Part shown: positions 26,420-32,598 of the stretch, piece after piece
How the letters are laid out: each line of letters starts with the position of its first letter
How positions within the stretch are numbered: the first letter of the stretch is position 1
Assembly (NCBI GenBank): GCA_014879575.1
Contig: JACSRU010000149.1
Coordinates: 1-32,598 of the forward strand
Length of the DNA: 32,598 nucleotides
Source: Chthoniobacterales bacterium
GTDB taxonomy: Bacteria; Verrucomicrobiota; Verrucomicrobiia; Chthoniobacterales; Terrimicrobiaceae
Direction: 5' to 3'
Made by a program: the position numbers and the translations under genes
The notes under the pieces: model-generated
Seen by the model: only the letters and a program-made list of their open reading frames with translations
Told to the model about the DNA's origin: nothing
Database searches by the model: none

Positions 26420-26984
26420 ACACGTGGGCCATCCCCGCTGACTCCGCCGCAGCGATGCCCAGCGGGCTGTCTTCAAATACCAGGCAATCCGGGGCGGGGA
26501 CTCCGAGTTGGCGGGCGGCTTCCAGAAAGGCATCCGGTGCCGGTTTTCCTCTGGCGTAGTCCTCCGCGCAGACCACCGCGTTGAACATCTCCGCGATGCC
26601 CAGTGCCGCGAGAGTGGCATCCACCAACTCGTGGTGACCGCCGGAGGCAATTGCCATGGGCGCGATGCCCTGGAGGCTCCGCGCAAAATCCAGGACCGGT
26701 TGCACCGGGGTCACCTCATCGAGAAGAGTCAGGTAGTGATCCTCTTTCCGGCGGGCGGTTTTTTCCACATCCAGACAAAGCCCGAAAAGCGAGTTCAACT
26801 CCTCAACGATGGCGTGGGTGGGTTTGCCGCCCCAGGAATAAAAGAGATCCTCGGGGAACTGTCCGCCAAATTCCTGAAGGGTTTGACTCCAGGCACGATA
26901 GTGGAGGGGCATCGTGTCGGCGATGGTGCCGTCACAGTCAAAAATGTAGCCGCCGAATGGGCGGGTGGGAAACGCGATATCCAT
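26391..26984 (-). CDS. HAD-superfamily hydrolase, subfamily IA (beta-phosphoglucomutase-like)
   Basis: A 197-aa cytoplasmic phosphatase or phosphomutase. Motif I FDCDGTIADT supplies nucleophile Asp16 and acid/base Asp18. It is followed by the cap helices, motif II AIASGGHHE, the motif III Lys in RGKPAPDAFLEAA, and the motif IV acid pair in VFEDSPLGIAAAESAGM. The whole protein resembles beta-phosphoglucomutase-like and sugar-phosphatase members; the substrate cannot be told by eye. The frame is open upstream to 27197 with alternative starts at 26996 and 27059; ATG 26984 is chosen because residues just after it (MDIAFPTRPFGGYIFDCDGT) fit the family's usual N-terminus. None of the starts has a clear ribosome site. 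Confidence 0.85.
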   Translation of the reverse strand: MDIAFPTRPFGGYIFDCDGTIADTMPLHYRAWSQTLQEFGGQFPEDLFYSWGGKPTHAIVEELNSLFGLCLDVEKTARRKEDHYLTLLDEVTPVQPVLDFARSLQGIAPMAIASGGHHELVDATLAALGIAEMFNAVVCAEDYARGKPAPDAFLEAARQLGVPAPDCLVFEDSPLGIAAAESAGMAHVFIPTSRPAP

Positions 26985-27256
26985 GGCGCGAAGCATCGGG
27001 GGATTCCGGCGTGGTGTCGATGGCGCATTTTCCGCGAATCCCACCGCTTCGTTCGCCATAAAAATTCCCAATGCCGGGGGATGCGGAAGGGGGGACTTTC
27101 CCCGGGTGCATCTTCGATAAGTGCCAAGGGAAAACAGGCGGGCATTCGCCCGTGAGCAAAAACAGCGGCCAAGATGCCCACGCTCCTTTGGTTGCACAAA
27201 ATGGAGACGCGCCCGACTTCCGCTTGGGGAACGCCGTCGGCGCGAATGGATAAAAT
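26985..27256. other. Gap between HAD gene and HU terminator
   Basis: No confident gene is seen. The open frame upstream of the HAD start lacks family similarity. Bases about 27164-27205 read NSGQDAHAPLVAQNG in one plus frame, which resembles a dispersed repeat translation I associate with Verrucomicrobiota genomes; this is from memory and weak. A GC hairpin (CGGGCATTCGCCCG) lies near 27149-27162. Confidence 0.35.
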
Positions 27257-27295
27257 GAGAAAACCCGTCCGCCTTTCGACGGAACGGGTTTTCTC
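27257..27295 (-). terminator. Intrinsic terminator of the HU gene
   Basis: GAGAAAACCCGT and ACGGGTTTTCTC form a perfect 12-bp stem with a further inner CCG/CGG pairing, 32 bases after the HU stop on the minus strand, followed there by ATTTTATC. The plus-strand side lacks a T-run. Confidence 0.82.
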
Positions 27296-27326
27296 GGTTG
27301 CAGAGGGAAAGCCTCGTGCAGGCTGC

Positions 27327-27596
27327 TTACAGTGAGCCTTTGAACGCCTTGCCTGCGGAAAATCTGACGACTTTGGACGCCTTGATTTTAATTTTTTGTC
27401 CGGTTTTCGGATTCACTCCGGTGCGGGCCTTGCGGGTGGCGACCTTGAAGGTTCCGAATCCGATGAGTTGGACGTTTTTGTCTTTCTTGATTCCCTGTTT
27501 GATGCCGGCGATGACCGCGTTTACGGCGCGTTCGGCATCGGCTTTTGTGGAGTCGAGGGATTTTTGGACTGCGGTAACGAGTTTTACTTTGTTCAT
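27327..27596 (-). CDS. HU-family DNA-binding protein
   Basis: An 89-aa histone-like protein that bends and compacts DNA as a dimer. It has the family's full run: the MNKVKLVTAV helix start, the A-rich dimer helix (ERAVNAVIAGI), VQLIGFGTFKVATRKARTG, and the DNA-binding arm NPKTGQKIKIKASKVVRFSAGK with the intercalating Pro of the NP pair. The length is standard. ATG 27596 is chosen from the conserved MNK start; an extension to a TTG at 27677 has no similarity. No good ribosome site is visible (ATAACCTC precedes the ATG). It is a single gene with its own terminator. Confidence 0.95.
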   Translation of the reverse strand: MNKVKLVTAVQKSLDSTKADAERAVNAVIAGIKQGIKKDKNVQLIGFGTFKVATRKARTGVNPKTGQKIKIKASKVVRFSAGKAFKGSL

Positions 27597-27715
27597 GAGG
27601 TTATATTGTTTTTTTGTGGTAAGTGTGGTGTCTGACTGAGCATTCCGAAGGTGGTCAGAAAGTGCAGATGCTGTCAAGCGATGAGCGGAATTTTCACGAA
27701 AAAATCCGGCATTTT

Positions 27716-29575
27716 TTAATTGGATTCGTCCACGGCGGAAGACTTTTCCTCCTCCTCCTTTTTGGTGTCTTCCCCGGAAGCCTTTTGGGGCGCATAAATT
27801 TTTTTGAAGAGTTTTCCAATAATCGGAGCGGCATGGGAGCCGCCATGCACGGAATTGTCATTGGGTTCGCCTTCATACAGGGCCGCAAATGCGTATTGGG
27901 GATTCTCGGCGGGTAGAAAGCCCGTGAACCAGGCGGCGGTGCGTTGTTTGTCGGTCGGCCCCCATTGGGCGGTTCCGGTTTTTCCGGCGACGTGGATTCC
28001 CTTGACCTGGGCCCGGTGGGCGGTTCCCTGTCCGTCTTCCGTGACCGCCACGAGTGCCTTGCGAAGCAGGGCATCCACCTCGGGGGTCACGGGAATTTCC
28101 TCACGGATTCTGTCCGGGTAGGCGGCGACAACCCGGTTGTCAATGGTCTGGATCTGTTTCACAAGGCGGGTCTGGTGGAAGCGTCCCCCCTGGGAAATGA
28201 CGCCCATCGCCTGCGCCATCTGAATCGGGCTGATCAGGATGTCCCCCTGGCCGATCGCCATGTTTGCCACATCCCCGTTTTTGATTTTTCTGCGGTGAAC
28301 CCGCAGCATGTATTCATCGGTGGGGATGTTTCCCGGTGCCTCCGCCTTCACCGGAATTCCGGTTCGTCGCCCGAGACCCAGGCGGGTGGCATATTCGATG
28401 ATCGGAGGCGCGCCGATTTTCAGCGCCACTTGGTAGAACCAGGTGTTGCAGGATTGGGTGAGTGCCTCCCGGAAATTCAGGGATCCGGCGCCGGTTTTTT
28501 TCCAGTTCTTAAAGGTGTGGTCGCCGACGCTGAAGGCGGGGGGGCAGTTGAATTCGGTCGCCGGCTTGATTTTTCCGGTTTCCAGCGCGGCGAATCCCAC
28601 AAATGTTTTGAAGGTGGAGCCGGGAGGATAGGCGGATCGAAAGGCGCGGGGGACGAGGGGATCGGAGGGATCTTTCGAGTAGGCCTCAAAGACTGCGGGT
28701 TTGATGATGGGCACGAAATCGTTGGGATTAAACCCCGGGTGGGAAGCCATCGCCAAAATTTCCCCGGTGGGGGCATCGAGCACCACGAGTCCCCCCCGCT
28801 TGCTGTTCTCCGCCAGAACCTGTTCACAGGTGCGTTGAAGGGTGTCGTCGAGCGTGGTGATCACGTTGTAGCCGGGGACGGGTTGCTTCGCGATGCGCTC
28901 GGAGGTTTTGTTGCCGGTCTTGTCGTAGGTGATGTGGAGGATGCCCGGTTGCCCGCGAAGCTCCGCATCGAAAATTTGTTCGAGCCCCTCGCGGCCTTCG
29001 CTCTCGGGAAAAATCAGGTCATTGTTCTCGATGGGCCGTGAGGAGAGCGGCGCCTCCCGTCCGGTGTATCCGATGATGTGGGAAGCGAGGGTTCCATTGG
29101 GGTAAAAGCGGACGTAGGTTTGCCGAAGGATCAATTCCTGCGGGAGGCCCCCCTGGATAATGGACAGTTCGGTGGGGAGGAGATCCTCCACGATGTCGAG
29201 GGGGAGAACGCCGCGGTTTTTATAATGCGTGAGGATGGACTGATCGGAAATCTGGATGTCCCGTTTGAGGAGTCCCTTAGCAAGGGTGATCTGCTGGCGG
29301 GCGAAGGAAAGGATTTTTGCGTCCTGCCAGTCCAGAGGTGTCGGGAAATTGATGGCGAGGTTATAGCTCAGCCGGCTCTGGGCCAGCGGGCGTCCGTTGC
29401 GGTCGGTGATTTGGCCGCGCGGAGCGGGGATCGCCAGCGTGTAAGTGCGCGCCTGTCTCTGCGTTTCCCAGGTGGGCTTGGGATTTTCCACCGAGCCGGT
29501 ATTGTCAATGGTGACCTCCTGACCCGTCAGCACAAGGGGAATGGCGAGCAGGAGGTGCAGGAAAACGGACTTCAT
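27716..29575 (-). CDS. mrdA: Penicillin-binding protein 2 (peptidoglycan DD-transpeptidase)
   Basis: A class-B PBP that crosslinks peptidoglycan, most likely the elongation (rod-complex) enzyme. Of 619 residues, an N-terminal hydrophobic anchor at about 2-18 is short and could also be read as a signal peptide. A non-catalytic pedestal with APRGQITDRNGRPLAQS (51-67) is followed by the transpeptidase domain with Ser320 of STFK, SCN (375-377) and KTG (532-534); PPGSTFKTFVGFAALE and VAGKTGTAQWGPTD are typical. All catalytic motifs are intact. The C-terminus is a charged Lys/Glu tail. A strict PBP2/PBP3 split by eye is uncertain; no rodA or mreBCD gene lies beside it. It is divergent from the aldolase gene. 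Confidence 0.9.
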   Translation of the reverse strand: MKSVFLHLLLAIPLVLTGQEVTIDNTGSVENPKPTWETQRQARTYTLAIPAPRGQITDRNGRPLAQSRLSYNLAINFPTPLDWQDAKILSFARQQITLAKGLLKRDIQISDQSILTHYKNRGVLPLDIVEDLLPTELSIIQGGLPQELILRQTYVRFYPNGTLASHIIGYTGREAPLSSRPIENNDLIFPESEGREGLEQIFDAELRGQPGILHITYDKTGNKTSERIAKQPVPGYNVITTLDDTLQRTCEQVLAENSKRGGLVVLDAPTGEILAMASHPGFNPNDFVPIIKPAVFEAYSKDPSDPLVPRAFRSAYPPGSTFKTFVGFAALETGKIKPATEFNCPPAFSVGDHTFKNWKKTGAGSLNFREALTQSCNTWFYQVALKIGAPPIIEYATRLGLGRRTGIPVKAEAPGNIPTDEYMLRVHRRKIKNGDVANMAIGQGDILISPIQMAQAMGVISQGGRFHQTRLVKQIQTIDNRVVAAYPDRIREEIPVTPEVDALLRKALVAVTEDGQGTAHRAQVKGIHVAGKTGTAQWGPTDKQRTAAWFTGFLPAENPQYAFAALYEGEPNDNSVHGGSHAAPIIGKLFKKIYAPQKASGEDTKKEEEEKSSAVDESN

Positions 29576-29625
29576 TGAGTCGGGAAGATAGCGGAATTCC
29601 TGCCGGACACTATTGGAAAATGAGA

Positions 29626-29654
29626 TTGCGCAAAGGCGGATTTTTTTTCATAAT
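29626..29654 (+). promoter_or_regulatory. Sigma-70 promoter for eda-kdgK
   Basis: TTGCGC (29626-29631) and CATAAT (29649-29654) are 17 bases apart, with an A/T-rich end to the spacer (T8). Transcription would begin near 29661, only about six bases before the aldolase ATG, so the message would be nearly leaderless. The -35 box is part of the palindrome TTGCGCAA. Confidence 0.6.
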
Positions 29655-29666
29655 CGCGAACCCGTC

Positions 29667-30332
29667 ATGTCCCAGGCTTTTGATCCCGAGTTGGCCACAC
29701 GAATCGAATCTTATGGCGTCATTGCTGTCCTTGTGGTGGACCGCGCTGATGACGCCATTCCCCTTGCGAAGGCTCTGCTGGATGGCGGCGTGGGGGTGAT
29801 GGAATTGACGCTCCGCACCCCGGCCGCCCTCGATGCCCTGCGAAAGATTCGTGGTGCTGTGCCGGAGATGATAGCGGGGGTCGGCACCATTCTGACGCCG
29901 GAGCAGGTTCGCGAGGCGAAGGAGGCGGGGGCCGTGTTCGGCGTTGCTCCCGGCACCAACAAAGGTGTCCTCGCTGCCGCGCGGACGGCCGACCTCCCGT
30001 TTGCTCCCGGCATCGCCACGCCGTCGGACATCGAAGCCGCCTTGGAACACGAGTGCCGACTCCTCAAATTTTTTCCGAGCGAGCCTTCCGGGGGACTTTC
30101 CTTTTTGAAGAATATCGCGGCGCCCTACGCCCATCTCGGGCTCAAATATATCCCATTGGGCGGGGTGAATGAAAAAAATCTGCCGGATTACCTTGGCGAA
30201 CCGATCGTGGGGGCGATTGGCGGTTCCTGGCTGGCACCCCGGGAACTCATTAATTCCGGAAACTGGCAGGCCATCACCGACCGCTGTGCGGCGGCGATCA
30301 CCATCATCAAATCCACGCGCAAATCATCATGA
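29667..30332 (+). CDS. eda: 2-keto-3-deoxy-6-phosphogluconate aldolase
   Basis: Splits KDPG to pyruvate and glyceraldehyde 3-phosphate, the last step of the Entner-Doudoroff and ketodeoxygluconate routes. The 221-residue protein has the class-I aldolase motifs: GVMELTLRTP (Glu46, Arg50), GVGTILTPEQ, GVAPGTN, and RLLKFFPSEP with the Schiff-base Lys134. Length and order fit the KDPG/KHG aldolase family. ATG 29667 has no Shine-Dalgarno and sits just after the predicted start of transcription; an upstream TTG at 29613 adds residues without similarity. It overlaps kdgK by four bases (ATGA), so the two are coupled. Confidence 0.95.
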   Translation: MSQAFDPELATRIESYGVIAVLVVDRADDAIPLAKALLDGGVGVMELTLRTPAALDALRKIRGAVPEMIAGVGTILTPEQVREAKEAGAVFGVAPGTNKGVLAAARTADLPFAPGIATPSDIEAALEHECRLLKFFPSEPSGGLSFLKNIAAPYAHLGLKYIPLGGVNEKNLPDYLGEPIVGAIGGSWLAPRELINSGNWQAITDRCAAAITIIKSTRKSS

Positions 30333-31423
30333 AGCACACAATCGTCACCTTTGGAGAAGTCATGGGGCGCTTTGCCCCCGCCGGATACCTCCGCTTTCGA
30401 CAGGCTCTTCCCGGTTCCATGGATCTGACGTTCGGAGGTGCGGAGGCGAATGTCGCGGCATCCCTGGCACTGTTTGGAGCCACCGCCCGCTTTGTCACGG
30501 CGCTCCCCCAACACGCAATCGCGGATGCCTGTGTCGGCAGCCTGGCCGGATTGGGAGTTGATACCACCTGCATCGTTCGCACTCCCAAAGGGCGTCTGGG
30601 ACTCTACTTCCTCGAAACGGGCGCCAACCAGCGCCCCAGCAATGTCATTTATGATCGGGGAAATTCCTCGGTCAGCCTGACCCCGGCCTCCGAGTATCCC
30701 TGGGAAAAAATCTTTCCGGGAGCAAAGTGGCTTCATACGACGGGAATCACGCCCTCCCTCTCGGCAACCTCCGCAGCGGCGACTCTGGCGGCCGTGCAGA
30801 AGGCCAAGGCGGCCGGGCTCCAGGTGTCCTGCGATCTGAACTTTCGCAAGAAACTTTGGAACTGGGAGCCGGGGACGGATGCGCGCGCCCTTGCCGAGAA
30901 GACGATGCGTTCCATCCTGCCCTTTGTGGATGTCGTCATCGCGAACGAGGAGGATGCCGCCGATGTGCTGGGAATCCATGCTGCGGATACCGATGTGCAT
31001 TCCGGAAAAGTGTCCGCGGAGAAGTATCCCGATGTGGCGCGCCAGATTGCGGGACAGTTCCCCAACGTGTCGCTGGTGGCGATCACGTTGCGCGAGAGCC
31101 TGTCCGCTTCGCACAACAACTGGGGTGCCATGCTTTACGACGTCCGGAGCGGAACGCCCCATTTTGCGCCGCTGCGGGATGGGAACTACGAGCCGTGGCA
31201 GATCAGGAACATCGTCGATCGGGTCGGGGGAGGCGATTCTTTCGGAGCGGGACTGATCTTTGCCCTGAACACGCCGGAGCTTGCCGCGCCGGCCGATGCC
31301 ATTGCTTTCGCCGTGGCGGCCTCGTGTCTTGCCCACTCGGTTGCCGGGGACATCAACTTCACCAGCCGCGCGGAAGCCGAGGCTCTCATGAAGGGCTCGG
31401 GATCCGGACGTGTCGTGAGATGA
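30329..31423 (+). CDS. kdgK: 2-keto-3-deoxygluconate kinase (PfkB family)
   Basis: A 364-aa ribokinase-fold sugar kinase that should phosphorylate KDG to KDPG, feeding the aldolase encoded just before it. Seen: TFGEVMGRFAP at the N-terminus, sugar-binding GGAEANVA (36-43), and the ATP-site/catalytic block GGGDSFGAGL with the base Asp303. CDLNFRKKLW is also typical of KDG kinases. The operon with eda supports KDG as substrate over other sugars. An insertion of about 25 residues (near GIHAADTDVHSGKVSAEKYP) is longer than in E. coli KdgK. It ends 14 bases from the stop of the convergent gnd. Confidence 0.9.
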   Translation: MKHTIVTFGEVMGRFAPAGYLRFRQALPGSMDLTFGGAEANVAASLALFGATARFVTALPQHAIADACVGSLAGLGVDTTCIVRTPKGRLGLYFLETGANQRPSNVIYDRGNSSVSLTPASEYPWEKIFPGAKWLHTTGITPSLSATSAAATLAAVQKAKAAGLQVSCDLNFRKKLWNWEPGTDARALAEKTMRSILPFVDVVIANEEDAADVLGIHAADTDVHSGKVSAEKYPDVARQIAGQFPNVSLVAITLRESLSASHNNWGAMLYDVRSGTPHFAPLRDGNYEPWQIRNIVDRVGGGDSFGAGLIFALNTPELAAPADAIAFAVAASCLAHSVAGDINFTSRAEAEALMKGSGSGRVVR

Positions 31424-31437
31424 TTTTTTCGGCGGGA

Positions 31438-32454
31438 CTATCCGCCCGCAGGCCGTTCGAGGTGGCCGCCGAATTGGAAGCGCATGGCGGAGCAAACTTT
31501 TTCCGCCATGGTGTGTTCCTTGCGTGAGCGGAACCTGGCATAGAGCGCGGAGGTGAGGACTTCGCAGTCCACCGCCTCCTCAATGGCGGCCTGGATCGTC
31601 CAGCGTCCCTCTCCGGAATCGGAAACGCGCCCGGAGTATTTTTCGAGGTTTGGATCGCCCGCAAAGGCGGCGGCGGAGAGATCCAGAAGCCAGGAACTGA
31701 TCACGCTTCCGCGACGCCACACTTCGGAGATTTCCGCAAGGTTCAGATCGTAATCGAGATCATGATGCATGGCGGGCGCGGTTTCGGCATCCTGTTTGGC
31801 TTGTTTGGTGCTGACGTTGGCGTTGGAGAGGATGTCAAAGCCCTCGCCGAAGGCCGCCATGATCCCGTATTCGATCCCGTTGTGAACCATCTTCACAAAA
31901 TGCCCCGCGCCGGAGGGGCCGCAATGAAGGTAGCCATCCTCTGCGGTGCCACCCGGGTTGTTGCGGCCCGGGGTGGGTTCGATCGTTCCCTTGCCGGGAG
32001 CCAGGGTCTTGAAGATCGGATCCAGTCGCTCGACGGCCTCCTTGTCACCGCCGATCATCATGCAATATCCGCGTTCCAGCCCCCAGACTCCGCCACTCGT
32101 CCCGCAATCCAAATAGTGGATTCCCTTGGGACGAAGGGCCGCGCTGCGCCGCCGATCATCGCGGAAGTAGGAATTGCCTCCATCAATGATGGTGTCACCC
32201 TCTTCCAACAACCCGGAGAGTTCCTGGACAATTTTATCCGTGATCGCAGCCGGGATCATGATCCAAACCGCCCGGGGTTTTTCCAATTTCGAGACGAGAT
32301 CCTGAAGCGAAGTGGCACCGTGGGCGCCTTCGGCGACGAGTTCCTCAACGGCCTTGGGATTTGTGTCGTAAACGACGCACTGGTGGGAGTTCCGCAGGAG
32401 ACGGCGCACCATGTTGGCGCCCATTCTTCCGAGTCCGATCATGGCAATTTGCAT
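31438..32454 (-). CDS. gnd: 6-phosphogluconate dehydrogenase, decarboxylating (short type)
   Basis: Oxidises 6-phosphogluconate to ribulose 5-phosphate, CO2 and reduced cofactor. The 338-residue protein belongs to the short (YqeC/GndA-like) class rather than the 470-residue enterobacterial form. It has GLGRMG (7-12), the substrate loop CGTSGGVWG (117-125), and catalytic Lys188 and Asn192 in [14 protein letters not shown]. An Asp at the end of the second strand (VVYDTNP, Asp30) suggests NAD rather than NADP preference, as seen in other short-type enzymes; this is inference. ATG 32454 precedes the Rossmann strand directly, while an upstream TTG (32496) adds nothing conserved. It is convergent with kdgK and related in pathway. 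Confidence 0.93.
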   Translation of the reverse strand: MQIAMIGLGRMGANMVRRLLRNSHQCVVYDTNPKAVEELVAEGAHGATSLQDLVSKLEKPRAVWIMIPAAITDKIVQELSGLLEEGDTIIDGGNSYFRDDRRRSAALRPKGIHYLDCGTSGGVWGLERGYCMMIGGDKEAVERLDPIFKTLAPGKGTIEPTPGRNNPGGTAEDGYLHCGPSGAGHFVKMVHNGIEYGIMAAFGEGFDILSNANVSTKQAKQDAETAPAMHHDLDYDLNLAEISEVWRRGSVISSWLLDLSAAAFAGDPNLEKYSGRVSDSGEGRWTIQAAIEEAVDCEVLTSALYARFRSRKEHTMAEKVCSAMRFQFGGHLERPAGG

Positions 32455-32566
32455 AGGAATTGGGATTCGGCTGCACTCTCGCTGACGATTTTTCAAAGGG
32501 CAACTTCATTTCTGCCGGCGCCGCCGGAAAGGGCGCCTCTCCAATAAGTGCAAAAACGAGATGCCC

Positions 32567-32581
32567 TGCGCCAAAGGCGCA
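32567..32581. repeat. Short perfect palindrome near window end
   Basis: TGCGCC-AAA-GGCGCA is a perfect 6-bp inverted repeat, about 110 bases upstream of gnd. It may be a regulatory site of gnd or belong to whatever lies beyond the window. No gene is visible in the last 140 bases. Confidence 0.3.
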
Positions 32582-32598
32582 TGATTCAATAGCCCAGT

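Noticed and set aside
27650-27677. TTGACA as a promoter -35 box for the HU gene
   Set aside because: The -35 hexamer is perfect, but no acceptable -10 box lies 15-19 bases downstream.
27699-27717. AAAAAAT-ATTTTTT inverted repeat at the PBP2 stop as a terminator
   Set aside because: The stem is A/T only and the T-run is part of the stem, so it would be too weak to call with confidence.
1-32598. CRISPR arrays, insertion sequences, prophage genes
   Set aside because: No regularly spaced direct repeats, transposase or phage frames were seen; the only tandem repeat is the 51-bp unit within the membrane-protein gene.

Overview
The window looks like a chromosomal segment of a GC-rich Gram-negative bacterium, most likely of the Verrucomicrobiota. 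This is inferred from the mix of genes: an exosortase with an EpsI partner inside a polysaccharide operon, a PHP-glycosyltransferase fusion, a secreted FecR-type protein, and palindromic repeats of a kind I associate with that phylum. No phylogenetic marker was tested. Coding density is very high, and many neighbours overlap in ATGA fashion.

Layout. 1-4191 (minus): a FecR-like secreted protein cut by the window edge, a PHP-phosphoesterase/GT4 fusion, and a DUF2334-type polysaccharide deacetylase. 4227-12608 (plus): ftsH, then gltB and gltD (NADPH glutamate synthase) preceded by a near-consensus sigma-54 promoter. 12613-19855 (minus): a seven-gene polysaccharide/exosortase operon. Read in transcription order it has a nucleotide-sugar 4-ketoreductase, a GT2, a WecG/TagA-GT4 fusion, a second GT2, a GT9, the exosortase and EpsI. 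20009-20085: tRNA-Asp(GTC) with its own promoter, followed by remnants of a vapBC-like toxin-antitoxin pair. 20275-22080 (minus): a large membrane protein carrying an in-frame 51-bp tandem palindromic repeat. 22284-26419 (plus): smc and a small gene overlapping its stop. 26391-29575 (minus): a HAD phosphatase, an HU-family DNA-binding protein with a strong terminator, and a PBP2-type transpeptidase. 29667-31423 (plus): KDPG aldolase and KDG kinase. 31438-32454 (minus): short-type 6-phosphogluconate dehydrogenase.

How the genes work together. The 12.6-19.9 kb operon has the parts for making a sugar donor, building a polymer or glycan, and processing exosortase-targeted surface proteins, so glycan production and protein sorting are probably co-expressed. 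No polymerase, flippase or PEP-CTERM substrate gene is visible; the 601-aa membrane protein beyond the tRNA is a possible but unproven membrane partner. eda-kdgK together with gnd cover the lower Entner-Doudoroff/ketodeoxygluconate branch and the oxidative pentose phosphate step. The sigma-54 site fits nitrogen control of glutamate synthesis. The most noteworthy items are the sigma-54 promoter, the exosortase-glycan operon with its plant-NRS/ER-like reductase and divergent GT4 domain, the toxin-antitoxin remnant beside the tRNA, and the repeat that expands a coding region.
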